This document shows positions 9,098-21,214 of a DNA stretch of 64,000 nt, one piece after another. A program made the translations under genes and the position numbers. The stretch spans positions 119,583,287 to 119,647,286 of the forward strand of contig OX352763.1 of the NCBI GenBank assembly GCA_947095585.1, read 5' to 3'. Below the pieces are notes generated by a model, which saw only the letters and a list, made by a program, of their open reading frames with translations, was not told the origin of the DNA and did not search any database. This DNA is from Nephrocerus scutellatus (Eukaryota > Arthropoda > Insecta > Diptera > Pipunculidae). Position 1 is the first letter of the stretch, and each line of letters opens with the position of its first letter.

Positions 9098-10458
9098 GTT
9101 GTATGTTCGATGTTCGATGTTTGATGTTTGATGTTGGATGTTCGATGTTCGATGTTCGATGTTGGATGTTGTATGATTGATGTTGGATGTTCGATGTTAT
9201 ATGTTCGATGTTCGATGTTGGATGTTGGATGTTGTATGTTTGATGTTGGATGTTCGATGTTGTATGTTTGATGTTCGATGTTGGATGTTCGATGTTGAAT
9301 GTTCGATGTTGGATGTTGTATGTTCGATGTTCGATGTTGGATGTTCGATGTTGGATGTGTTATGTTGTATGTTGTATGTTGTATGTTGTATGTTTGATGT
9401 TGGATGTTGTATGTTGTATGTTCATTGTTCGATGTTGTATGTTCGATGTTGGATGTTGGATGTTCGATGTTGGATGTTGGATGTTGGATGTTGGATGTTC
9501 GATGTTGGATGTTGTATGTTGGATGTTGGATGTTGGATGTTGTATGTTGTATGTTCGATGTTGTATGTTCGATGTTCTATGTTGGATGTTGTATGTTGTA
9601 TGTTGTATGTTGTATGTTCGATGTTGTATGTTTGATGTTCTATGTTCGATGTTGGATGTTGGATGTTGTATGTTGTATGTTCGATGTTGTATGTTCGATG
9701 TTGGATGTTGAATGTTGGATGTTCGATGTTGGATGTTGGATGTTCGATGTTTGATGTTGTATGTTCGATGTTAGATGTTGGATGTTCGATGTTGTATGTT
9801 GGATGTTCGATGTTCGATGTTGGATGTTCGATGTTCGATGTTGGATGTTGGATTTTGGTGTTGTATGTTCGATGTTGGATGTTCGATGTTCGATGTTCGA
9901 TGTTGGATGTTGTATGTTCGATGTTCGATGTTCGATGTTGTATGTTCGATGTTCGATGTTGTACGTTCGATGTTGGATGATGGATGTTGGATGTTCGATG
10001 TTGTATGTTCGATGTTGGATGTTGGATTTTGGATGTTCTATGTTCGATGTTGAATGTTGGATGTTCGATGTTCGATGTTGTATGTTCTATGTTGGATGTT
10101 CGATGTTGGATGTTGGATGTTCGATGTTGTATGTTGGATTTTGGATGTTCGATGTTGGATGTTCGATGTTCGATGTTGAAATGTCTCTTCGTTGCTGTTG
10201 TATGTTCGATGTTGGATGTTGGATGTTGGATGTTGTATGTTGTATGTTGGATGTTGGATGTTCGATGTTCGATGTTCGATGTTGGATGTTGGATGTTGGA
10301 TGTTGTATGTTCGATGTTCGATTTTCGATGTTCGATGTTGTATGTTCGATGTTCGATGTTGGATGTTGGATGTTCGATGTTGTATGTTCGATGTTGGATG
10401 TTGGATTTTGGATGTTCGATGTTGGATGTTGGATGTTCGATGTTCGATGTTCGATGTT
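9097..10458. repeat. Heptamer minisatellite, about 190 units of (G/T)ATGTT(C/G/T)
   Basis: The array is made of 7-bp units GATGTTC, GATGTTG and TATGTTG with point variants over ~1.36 kb. Three units make 21 bp, so the plus strand reads as 7-residue repeats such as MLDVRCS and the minus strand as EHRTSNIQH-type repeats. Both are open for hundreds of codons because the heptamer rarely creates stops. These ORFs are repeat artefacts. An interruption at 10188-10199 (GAAATGTCTCTTCGTTGCTG) repeats the right-hand flank at 10458-10475. Confidence 0.92.
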
Positions 10459-11435
10459 GAAATGTCTCTTCGTCGCGAAGGGCAGTCATGTTGACTCGAA
10501 TCTAATTCGCGGATGCCATCCACGCTCGGAGCACCATACCACAAGATAGTGGTCCGAGTTGACATTGGCACCTCGGTAAGTTCGCCCCGTCATCAGGTGG
10601 TCTTTCTGGTTGAGAGTGGCTCCATCAGGAGATACCCAGGTGGCTCTGTGGATATTTTTACGCGCAAACCATGTACTCGCAACGACCAAAATATTGCTTG
10701 CTGCCATCTCTATGACTCGTTGTCCATTGTCACTAGTGTTTTCGTGTAAGCTTTGGGGCCTGAATACTGGCTCCCTACCTATTTTGGCATTCATATCCCC
10801 AGAATGATTTTTACGTCATACTGAGGATAGACTGACTGATTCAAAGAATTCTTCTTTTTCGTCATCTGGGGAATCCTTTGTAGGTGCGTGAACGTTTATG
10901 AGGCTTATGTTATTAAATCTGCCCCGCACGCGTAGGGTTCATAGCCGTTCATTCACTGCTTAAAAGTCGATAACGGTGGGTTTCATTCTTTTGCTGACTA
11001 GAAACCAGACCCCGAGCACATGATGTCTTGCATGACAGCTGTAATATATGTCATATTCTGATTTTTGTAAGACACCATTCCCCGTGCCCCGCATCTACTA
11101 AATTGCTGTTATGTCAGCATTATATTTGGACAGGGTATCGGTAGCCGTTTTCGTTGCCGTAGCCGTCGTCGTTCATCAGTGCATCCGAGGCTGGTTTGGG
11201 GTTCCGTAATATGGTTTTTTTTTACGGGCGAGGTTATTGGCCTTGCGCCAACCTTACTTTGAAGGTACTAGCCCGATCATTTCGCTTTTCCTGTACTGGA
11301 GGAAAATTACCAGTGGCCACCATGTAGAGGTTTGATCGCACTTCCACCAGTCAGAGATAGTTGCGGCCACAAGCATTTCTGAAGCATTCTGTGTTATTCG
11401 CCCTACTCCGCTAATGGCTGACCGCCTTAGTACTT
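10459..11435 (-). mobile_element. RTE-like retrotransposon, minus-strand group, 5' portion (endonuclease region)
   Basis: This is colinear with 37690-37960 and 47030-47806. On the minus strand it encodes endonuclease wording: FARKNIHRATWVSPDG, then NQKDHLMT (normally NQ-DH) and SDHYLVV near 10540-10670. The 5' end AGGCGGTCAGCCAT (about 11417-11435) is the same as in the 45-kb copy, marking a shared element terminus. Several frame breaks make it a relic. It is separated from its 3' half by the minisatellite. Confidence 0.75.
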
Positions 11436-11439
11436 GGAT

Positions 11440-12634
11440 CAATGAATAATTTTCGTTGTTTCAAAGCTTTCGTGCATCAATTTGCTTTAACTTAGTTATC
11501 TAAATTATTTGATGATAACTGTATGATGATGACAAGCTTTGTTTTACAACATCGTTCTTCCCTTTTGGAATTACTAAACTTATACATACGAGTATATGCA
11601 ATCTACATAAGAACATTTCCAATACAACATTTTACTGTTTGTGTACCTACTTAAGTAAACTTTGTCAACTCTATGGGTGTGCAAAAATGCCTGTAGTTAG
11701 ACCTTCCCTGTTCGATACATATTGATATGTCATACATACAAATGTTCAATTTTTAATTGAAAGCCATGCTTAGTGATATAGGTAGGTGCCCTTAAAACCA
11801 TTTGATGTTTACCTGTGTATTCTATGCAGCACGGACGGCATAAGATCATTATCATTCAGTAGAAGCATCAGAAGCTATTGTTCTTGTTTAATTCAATTAA
11901 AAATACTGTTGCTGGTTGGAAAATGTTATTAAATACCTGATGTCTGTTGATGAGATAAATTAATATCTACTCTAAATCGTGTAAATACACAATAACAGTG
12001 TGGAGTACCTGCTTTCGGTCGAAATCAAATTATCAACGGGTCGTTATTTCATCAGCATCGTCATCGTCATCGTCATCGTCATCATAATATAATCAACATT
12101 CATTCTTGGATTATTGAATGTGTCTCTGTCTGCTGTTGGCTGTCGGTTGTCGACTGTCCGTCGTGCTCGACTCCCTATCACTCTTCATTAGTTTGCTTGA
12201 TATTGTATCGGCTATAGACATAATCGTGTGGGGGGTTGTGAAACAATTTGGTAAAACCAGGAGGCTCTCTTGATAGAACCATAGCTTGTCAAAGAACCAG
12301 AGGCAAACCATTAGGTGCGGCTGGTCGACGTACACAACCTAGAAGAGTTTTGTCAACTTTGAAGTACATATTTGTTATTTTATGTCCATGGAACCAACAA
12401 CTTTTTTGGCAAAAATGCTGCCTTTCCACTTAAAAATTAATGTGTTAATTAACAGTGTGCGATGTTATTATTGGGGGCAATCTGCCGTATAAGATTTTCA
12501 TATGTATGTCGAATCAGTTATTGTAGAAATCTTAAAATTACTTTGATTGTTGGATTTTTTTTGAATCAAATAATTAGGATAGATTGTCAATTTTGCTATT
12601 AATTTTTTAAGTTTTGAAAATTTATAAGCACTAA
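11440..12634. other. Intron sequence with a short CATCGT microsatellite
   Basis: No gene is recognised. Positions about 12051-12085 hold (CATCGT)n on the plus strand. The ORFs at 12111-12433 are low-information. Confidence 0.4.
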
Positions 12635-12639
12635 CGAAT

Positions 12640-13420
12640 GTTATTGAAAAAGCCCTTGAAGAGAATAGGATATGTTCTAGCGGTTTTCTGGACGTATCGC
12701 AAGCCTTCGATAAGGTATGGCACGAAGGACTGAAGTATAAGCTTAAGCTTATCCTACCGGAAAAATTGTTTAGAGAACTGGAATACTATCTTGACAGAAG
12801 GCTCTTTCGTGTTAGATACCGAACTGAGTACTCGAAGTTCAAAGAAATTCACGCCGATGTACCGCAAGGTAGCGTTCTCGGTGCAATCCTGTTCTTGCCT
12901 CACACAAGAGTTTTGAAACTTTATAAGCATTAAGTGATTTATCTATCTATCTTGACAATAGGCGCTTTCGTGTTAGATACCGAACTAAGTACTCGAAGTT
13001 CAAAGAAATTCACGCCGGTGTACCGCAAGGTAGCGTTCTCGGTGCAATCCTATTCTTGCCTCACACAAGAGTTTTGAAACTTTATAAGCATTAAGTGATT
13101 TATCTACCTATCTTGACAATATGCGCTTTCGTGTTAGATACAAAACTGAGTACTCGAAGTTCAAAAAAATTCACGCTGGTGTACCGCAAGGTAGCGTTCT
13201 CGGTGCAATCCTGTTCTTGCCTCACACAAGAGTTTTGAAACTTTATAAGCATTAAGTGATTTATCTATCTATCTTGACAATAGGCTCTTTCGTGTTAGAT
13301 ACAAAACTGAGTACTCGAAGTTCAAAGAAATTCACGCTGGTGTACCGCAAGGTAGCGTTCTCGGTCCAATCCTGTTGTTGCCTCACACAGGAGTTTTGAA
13401 ACTTTATAAGCACTACTTGA
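12640..13420 (+). mobile_element. Jockey-type reverse transcriptase fragment with its core box amplified in a 161-bp tandem repeat
   Basis: The left part reads EKALEENRICSSGFLDVSQA-FDKVWHEGLKYKL and then LFRVRYRTEYSKFKEIHADV-PQGSVLGAILFL, which are RT boxes from the FDKVWH and PQGS motifs of Jockey-type elements. From 12791 the segment starting TTGACAGAAGGCTCTTTCG and containing the PQGS box is repeated at exactly 161-bp steps (GTTAGATAC at 12811, 12972, 13133, 13294). Each unit includes the non-RT sequence AGTTTTGAAACTTTATAAGC. Stops and shifts mean no copy is functional. Confidence 0.8.
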
Positions 13421-13424
13421 TTTA

Positions 13425-15565
13425 TATTATATTATTTTGTTTTTCCGCCTATCGATTTGACACCCCTCAAGTAGCAAATGCATCATTATAAGCAATTCTG
13501 TAAAGGTATGTATATATAAAAGTAGGTACCTTCATAAATATTAACAGATGTACTTTGCTTATAAATGAAATCTGATTTGTAAATATGTATACATATACTC
13601 GTACTAATGCACTGAATGTCAATAACTTGTGCAATATCTCAACAAGGGATATCCCCGCGGATCCCACTTGTCTCCTATACGTTCATATAAACGCAGGTAA
13701 ATGCAAAAGAGATATAAATACGAATGCCAAATGCATTAAGTGCTTTATTAATCAAAATTCCCATTTGCGGATTTCAATGATTCAATTCCGCTATCGAAAA
13801 CAACTGTGAAAGAGTTCGAGACTCACTTGTTTCGCAATACCATTCCGTTGCATACAATTAATAATACCCGTCCCATGCATATACGGGGTGCGATGGTGCC
13901 ATCAGAATTATAAGCAAAACATGGAGTAAACCAATAACCCACCTGTCTCATTCAATTCGCATTGAAAATACATCGTTGAATATTGAGTTTGTATGTGCTT
14001 TAAAGAACGGGTCCCTCCTGTACGTTGAATTATTTGATTGGTTACCAATATTTTAATTATGAAGCCTTTTATATTTAACCAACAGCCGGATCTGAGCAGA
14101 GCAGTTTTGCAGTACCTCTTCTACCCACTATACGGGTTTCGTCGTTGGATGGATTAATTTCTTGATAACTGGGATGGATGGATACATCCTTCCTATGCAA
14201 TTGATAGTACACACACATATGTATATGGACTTTATCTCGTTTTGATTGAAATATTTCCAATCCGATAGTACCGTTCTGGGATACCGCTTGGGAATGTAGA
14301 CCGCTTCAAAGCCCTTGAAATGCACGTTTGCCAATAAAAAAGTTCACATGTGCTTTTGTGTTGTTGTTTCTTTAGAAAAAATCTATATTACCCCGATCGT
14401 TTAAGAGCATTTGCAATTGACAACCATTTCTATATTTTGACAAGTTAGTTTGATTTGATTAGAAAATATAAAAATTGTATTGGAAAATGCAACGTGTTTA
14501 GACTAAAATTATTGTATCTAGACCTGCATTCTATAATTAATCTGCAGTTTAATTTGCTATTTGCTATGTTATGCTATGCTATGTTATGTTGCTATGTTAT
14601 AAGTCAGACCTTTTGGCTGCTATACCCTATTGCCAAAAGCGATTATATTTATATCACTGGTCAAACCCACAACATCTTGCTCAATGACCCACGACGACGA
14701 CCAGTTTTCAGACAAATTAAAGAAATTGAATTTGCTTTGGACAGTTGTGGGTGTAGATAGATAAATAAAGTGAATTACAAGATGATAAGTTACTTCTATT
14801 CTACTAAATCGAGAACAAATTTCAAATGTATTACATTACAAAGTAACAATTCAGCTCTGCAAGTATATCGTATTGTATCTGTTTATTAAGAAATCACGAC
14901 ATCAATTTACTGATTGAAAATTCATTTCACCACAAAAGTCAACCGCATCACAACAATTCTCAAACCACCACCCATCCACTTTAGTGGAATTATTTCACAT
15001 TACAGCCAGCCACGATTTCATCATCTCGTTTAAGGATATGCTCCGGGATTTTTATTGCAGCACGAACCAAATATAAATATTTTTTTAGATGGTATCCTCC
15101 TTAGCTGGTTTTGCTGCCACATAACTTTAACTTATCTGGAGTACATCATTACGAGTGTATTAGATGAATTGATGAGCTCTATACATAGAACTCATTGTGT
15201 CGAGGTTAAAATGGTTGGCTCCGTTTCATATCCGTTTTTTTTTTGAAGGGGGAAAAGCTTGTTGGTATCCCTTACTTAGTATATAGCCAATGAAAAAATT
15301 TCTTGTTGATGCTTCCTATATCACTCGTACCAGTGATTAAATGATTTTATATAACAAAAGTAAGATTAAGACCATTAAACCAACGAAAGTTATACATAAC
15401 TGATGTTGAGAATACAGGTATTTCTTGTTACTATATTGGGGTTTAATAAACACATTAATAATTTGTCATTTTCATTTCTCAAAATTCGCTCTAACGCATT
15501 CTGTAAGTGCGTAGCTAAATACACACCAAGTAGATACACATAAAAATATATTATAACAGGGGTAT
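13425..15565. other. Intron sequence, no gene or clear repeat recognised
   Basis: The stretch is AT-rich with scattered short ORFs. A TATGCTATGTTATG microrepeat occurs near 14565-14600. Nothing here supports a gene. Confidence 0.4.
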
Positions 15566-15569
15566 CTAC

Positions 15570-15949
15570 CAATAGCACTGGGACCCATAAGGATCTATTG
15601 CGCTCCCCCTAACTAGTGCTATGGAGACAGTGCATGCCCGTCCCTATAGCACCCCCATCATACCAATGGCTCTTATGAACCTAATGATATGGTGTGGGTT
15701 CAGGGAATGCCGTGTAGACTCTGAGATCACATGAGTTCCCAAGTGGTCTCTCCTCTGTCGGATCGTTTCTCCGGATTTATTGAGAAGGTGGCTTCCTCCG
15801 CTTCTCCACAACGCCTACAGCTGCCATCCTCTTCTAGTTTTATTTTCTTTAGTTGCCGCTTCAGTCTACAATGTCCAGTTAGGAAATCCGTTATGATTCT
15901 TACATTACTTCTACTAAGTCCCAATATCGAGAGAGACCTCTTTGGGTCA
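15570..15949 (-). mobile_element. 3' end of an RNase H-type (I/LOA/R1-like) non-LTR element
   Basis: On the minus strand 15727-15950 reads DPKRSLSILGLSRSNVRIIT, DFLTGHCRLKRQLKKIKLEE and DGSCRRCGEAEEAT. This is the C-terminal 'LTGHC.L....C..C' zinc-knuckle-like tail found after RNase H in I/LOA/R1-type elements. The rest (15570-15726) looks like its 3' untranslated part. The upstream coding part is absent: a SINE begins immediately at 15950. Confidence 0.65.
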
Positions 15950-16247
15950 TAATAATAATAATAATAATATCGGCGCGACAGACCATGCGGTCGAAGGCCT
16001 GGCTTCTCGTAACCATTTGTGTTGAGCATGCATATTTTTGCACACAAATGGAGGGACCTACAGTTTAATGCCGGATCCGAACGGCGAATTGAGAAGCTTT
16101 CTGTGACAAGTTATTACTCTCGGACGTTTGTAAAACTTTCGCGAGAGGTGGGACACCGTGAAAAATACTTTGGTGTTATTGGGATTCGAACCACGAAGCC
16201 CCTGCTAAGAAGTCCGTGCTCTTATTCACTGAGCCACGGCGCCCACA
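15950..16247 (-). mobile_element. tRNA-derived SINE copy (minus strand)
   Basis: The tail (ATT)n complement lies at 15950-15967, followed by the family body (CGACAGACC, GGATCCGAACGGCGAATTGA, GTGACAAGTTATTACTCTCG). The B-box complement GGATTCGAAC is near 16180, and the head ends GAGCCACGGCGCCCAC at 16247. It abuts the I/LOA-type 3' fragment. Confidence 0.85.
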
Positions 16248-16396
16248 TAGCCATAGTCATAGCAAAGGAATAGATGGGGTCATAGTTCCTCATCATTTCC
16301 TTTGCTTGTCGTAGACCTTGGAGATTTTCCCATCTTACGGAAGCAGTTGCTTTACCGATTCTGCCTATCTCCTCCATAATTGTATATACTAATAAT

Positions 16397-16654
16397 ACTA
16401 TTTTGCTCGGTCTATTGCGGTCTAAGGCCTAGCTTCTCGCGACCATTCGTGTTGTGTCTGTTGTATTTTTAGACACAAAGGCAAGGGACCTACAGTTTAA
16501 TGCCTTATCCGAAAGGCGAATTGAGAATCTTTCCGTTATTGCTCTCGGACATTTGTCAAGACCATGAAAATACTTTTTAGTGTTGCTGGGATTCGAACCT
16601 CTAACCTCCTGCTCAGAAATCTAACGCATTAGCCACTATAGCCACGGCGTCCAC
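16397..16654 (-). mobile_element. tRNA-derived SINE copy, diverged (minus strand)
   Basis: The same landmarks are present with more changes (TTGCGGTCTAAGGCC, GGCGAATTGAGAATC, GGGATTCGAAC, AGCCACGGCGTCCAC). CTAATAAT occurs at 16389-16396 and 16655-16662 and may be its target-site duplication, although the ATT-type tail makes this ambiguous. Confidence 0.8.
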
Positions 16655-16662
16655 CTAATAAT

Positions 16663-17221
16663 GTTATTACTTTACTCTATAAGGGAGATATACCGTAAAC
16701 CCACATCAATATCAAATACTTTAATAATAAAAGTGTTATAGCGCTCAACCCGAACAATTAAGTAGTCTGCAAATTAATAAATTACTAATATGAAGAAATA
16801 ATTATTCGGTGTTTACTCGTATTACAATTTTTGCAATAATCTTTTATTCAATAGAAGATTAATGATAATCACACACTGAACTTGCACAGAAGCATACCGA
16901 AAACCATCCCTTGCCCTTTTGTGTAAGGTGAAGATAAATGGTAAGCTAAGCACGACGACAACAACTGTGGACATAGAATTTCACCGAGGCATCCGCATTA
17001 TATCTGAGGATGGACGGAAGCACTTTTCGTTTCGATTTGATTCACTTTAGATCGCATTCGAGCGTTTCGGATGTCAGCGTCGTATTAAATTAGGATGTCA
17101 TTTATTATTCTCTTAAATATTTTATTAATTTATTGGTAAATTAGCTCTGACTGATTGATTGGAATTTTTTCAGATGAATATTTTGCCAGGTTTTAAATAT
17201 TTTTAAAGATATAATGTTTCT
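16663..17221. other. Intron sequence, nothing recognised
   Basis: No coding or repeat signal was found between the SINE and the RTE-like insertion. Confidence 0.4.
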
Positions 17222-17232
17222 ATTTGCAAATT

Positions 17233-18793
17233 TTTGTTGAGCAGAGTGTTGAAGTGCTCAAACTTAACGAGATGCACAGGTCCTATAGGGGTATCGACTG
17301 CGAACCTCCTTCACAATCGGAAATCCAAAATTCAATAAATCTCCTCAAAACCAACAAAGTAGCTGGACTCGATGGAATACCAGCTGAATTCCTGAAAGCC
17401 GATCCCGTAACAACGGCTAGTATTCTACATCCGTTGATACAAATTATTTGGGAAAACGAAAGTTATCACAAGGACTGGAGGAAGAACGGTGTAATTGTTA
17501 AGCTGCCAAAGAAAGGTGACCTTAAGAATTGCGACAATTGGCGTGGTATCACCGTTTTGTCTCGTGCGGATAAAGGATGGCATCGAGTATACACTCAAGA
17601 GGCATCAAGCTGGCTTCTGCAGTTGTCGATCATGTTTCGACCATATCAACACCCTGCGTATCGTCCTTGAGCAGTCGATGGAATTTCAATCACCGCTTTA
17701 CCTCATGTTCGTGGATTTGGAGAAGGCCTTTGATCGAGTTAGCCGAGAATGTATATGGAGATCGTTGCTTGGTAGAGGAATTTCCCTAAAAATTGTTGCC
17801 ATTATTAGAGAGTCCTACACAACAACGCAAGGTGTTTTGTTTTACACAATGGGCAGCTATCCGACTCCTTCGTGGTGCAGCAGGGTGTTAGACAGGGGGA
17901 TGTTCTATCGCCAATCCTCTTCCTGCTGGCGATGGACGACATATTGACGGCCAGTGTTGGTACAGCAGAGCGACAGGGTATTCAATGGAGACCGTTTGAA
18001 AGGCTCAGCCATTTAGACTATGCCGGTGACAGATGCCTCCTGGTTAATAACATCAGTGGGCTGAACGGGATGTGCCGAACTCTGAAAGTGAAGGGAGAGT
18101 CGAGTGGTCTTAGAATAAACAGCAAAAAGACAAAAATAATGCTCAGAGGCCGCTCCACACAGCAGCGTATTATTATACAGGAGACGTCAGTGGAAGAATT
18201 CGAACAGTTGACCTACCTTGGCAGTATTGTTTCTGCAAATGGCGGTACGGATCTAGACGTTAAAAGTAGAATTAATAGAGATCATGTTGCCTTTGGTACT
18301 CTGACCCAAATTTGGAAATCCAGTCAAATCTCCTAAGTTGAGATTCTTCGAATCCAATGTCAAATCCGTGCTGTTATGTGCCTGCGAAACCTGGAAAGTT
18401 ACGTCTACTATTTCGAGGAAATTGCAAGCTTTTGTGATTCGCTGTCTACGCCACATCCTAAAGATTCGCTGGCCACCAATTGTATTAAACGAGAAATTGT
18501 GGCGCAGGACAAGTCAAGAGCGGCTGGACGTCGATATAAGAAAGCGTAAATGGCAATGGATTGGTCACACACTGAGGAAACCGAACGACGAAATTGCAAA
18601 ACAGTCCTTTGAATGGAATCCACAGGGTGCACGGCGGGTTGGAAGACCAAGAAAAATCAACTGTCTTAGCAGAAGCAGCAGCCCAGAGAAGGACGTGGCC
18701 AGAGCTAAAATATCTTGCTGCAGACCGTGAAGGATGGAGACGTTTTGTTGACGCCCTATGCACCAATCGGGATTACAGGACACGATGATGATG
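17233..18793 (+). mobile_element. 5'-truncated RTE-like retrotransposon with 11-bp target-site duplication and GATGAT tail
   Basis: ATTTGCAAATT occurs at 17222-17232 and 18794-18804 as an exact duplication. The copy encodes only reverse transcriptase and the C-terminal part: KVAGLDGIPAEFLKA, NGVIVKLPKKGDLKNCDNW and RGITVLS (17224-17570), then FVDLEKAFDRVSRECIWRSL (about 17708), QGVRQGDVLSPILFLLAMDD (17875), LSHLDYAGDRCLL (YADD box degraded to YAGD), INSKKTKIM, FEQLTYLGSIVS and KRKWQWIGHTLRKPNDEIAK. The 3' end is a GATGATGATGAT tail. At least three frameshifts are needed to read it through, so it is dead. The endonuclease is missing by truncation. The clade is given as RTE-like from motif wording and tail type. 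Confidence 0.88.
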
Positions 18794-18804
18794 ATTTGCA
18801 AATT

Positions 18805-21214
18805 CGTTGCTGTTAGCATAAATGCTAATACAGCAGCTTTGTTTTTTGTCTGAACATAAATGTCATTATAATTGTCTGTTAAGTAAAATTTTCATCCTCG
18901 AAATGTCTTAATGTCTTCAGCTCATTTTTTTACCATCTTAGTGCAAATGATTAATGAATATTTCGATTATATCCGCCAGCATAACCGAACCGCCACCCTC
19001 CGAAAAGCCATGAATCTCAAATGATTGCTATGTTATTGTAATTTTGTACATATTTGAGTAATGAACATAATTTATATAAACAATACACCAGTGGGATTAG
19101 CAACAACCAACAACTACCTACCTACAAGTGTCTTCTTGTTATCACGACGTTAGCTTGGTTAGTGTGCTGAAGATGATGTTCAGAGTAAACATGTGAAGTA
19201 GATTTACTTCAGTAACTTAAAGGGTGTAAATGTTTATTTGTTCGTGGAAATTAAGGGATAACGAGCTGCACCCTGAGTTGCAAGTGCGCGTGTGTTGCAG
19301 GTCCCTGGCCGGACGAGCGGTCGTGTGAATTGTTTCAATTTGCCGTCACCCTTTAAATTTGTTTGTTTTGTTGTAATTGAAATGAGGGTTAGTTCTATAT
19401 ATAGTTTACTATGATGACAAGCCCAAAACTGAGCTAAAAAAAATCGAACGAAGACAAGTCTCGGGAGACTGTTGCACACGTTGGAGAACATCAATAAAAC
19501 GTGCGTTCCAGCTATTGGATTAGAGAACATTGAATAAATGGACTATAAGCATTAGCAATGAATAATAAACACCCTACATTTCTCTTATATTCATATTCAC
19601 ACATAAATATTTGATTTTGCGGCGTGTGAAAATGATATTTATGGTAAAATTATTTAATCGTAAGTTATCAGATGACTACGAGTAAGTTCGGGGTGCCTCA
19701 AACGTCTCTAAGGAATACTGCGAAAATAGCTTTTCAATTCTAACAAAACATCGTTTTTTTAACCTAATCTGTACTGCTGATAACATAGTATACAAACGAG
19801 TTAGTACATTATTTTTTTTAAAAGCTTGTTTAACATTTTATTAAGTATAGGTACAAATAGAATATAAGCTGTAAGATACAAAGTTCATTTAGCTCTTGCA
19901 CGAATGCGGAGTTTCTGGCAAGCGTTATGTTTGCCATAATTATTGAATAAAGCTACTTTGTGAAATTCGGAAGTACTAACTTCTAATTGCATATCCTCCC
20001 ATTAGGCATGTCCCAAAATGTAATGCAACACCCTTAGACAAACTCATTCCAGACTTTAAAAGAAAGATGAAAACTGAACATCCTTTGCTATCCCACTTTT
20101 TGTGCGCCCTAGTAACAAATAATAATGATAATAGCATACTAACAAGTACAGAAAACACGAAGGATAATGGGCTAAGGTCACGTTTTGCGCGACGGGTGGT
20201 CTAAGTATTGATGGGATGGCATTACACAATTGAAACAAATGAGTAACAAACTTTGGCACTGGCGATTACTCTAAAAAACAACAACCACTACTTAAATAAT
20301 TGCCAAGTAAAGATTTACAAAACAGGAAAATTCATTCATCCAGAAAAGTGTAAATGGTTTGCGTGCAGGCAGTGCATAGGCACGTGCGCCAACACAGCAA
20401 TTTGCGTTCGGTTTTCGCGTGGTTACCACCCATTGCTTGCAACTCTCAGCATAACGAAATGCAAAACGCTTTGTACCATAAATTATTAGATCTCTCGGGA
20501 GAGCGACTGATACGAAAGATCCGATTATTTTTTTTCTTCGCTAGCGTCAACCATAAACACTCTAGAAAAAATATTACTTGCATTATAATGTCCGCGTTTT
20601 CGACTTCCTAATAAAACAACTGACAGTAATAAACAAATACAAAAAAACAATTTGTTTCTGCTTCTTTAATTGCAATTGCTGGCATTCATTTGAAAAATTT
20701 TAAAAAAATATTAAAACATTGACTTAGGGGTCCAACCCGTTAGTGTTCGTTTGCAAAATTTAAGGAGGGTTCTATGTAAAAATGCTGGATAATTTATGAA
20801 AACATGAGATTTCGAAAAAAAAAAAAGTGTGTGGGGGACCCTGACTGAAGTGTCCGACCACTTGCAAAATATGACGAAAACTTCTCAAACTTTGAACCCG
20901 ATTGGATGAATGGTTAGGAAGCGTATAAAGACCAGATATAAATTTGCTTTTATTTATTAAGATAGATCGATATCTATATTAAAAGATATATTTCATAATT
21001 TACAACAAACCGTACAAGAAAACAGAGGTATTCCAGTGATTGATATTCTTGCTGACATAGAAGCTATGTTAATATAGAAGAAGAAATAACCACAGCCAAT
21101 GAAAAAAGAAATATAAGTACAAGTTATATAACACAATTCTTAAAGTGAAGTAGGTCTTCTGCTAACGCCAAGAGCACGCAGAGGCCTAATTTCCTGGCAC
21201 CCGCATAGTGAGAG
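18805..21214. other. Intron sequence, no gene recognised
   Basis: There are scattered short ORFs with no family signal and an A-rich stretch near 20810-20830. Nothing here supports an annotation. Confidence 0.4.

Noticed and set aside
9422..10549. Long ORFs (up to 355 codons) on both strands
   Set aside because: They consist entirely of translated heptamer repeats; both strands and several frames are open because of unit sequence, not coding constraint.
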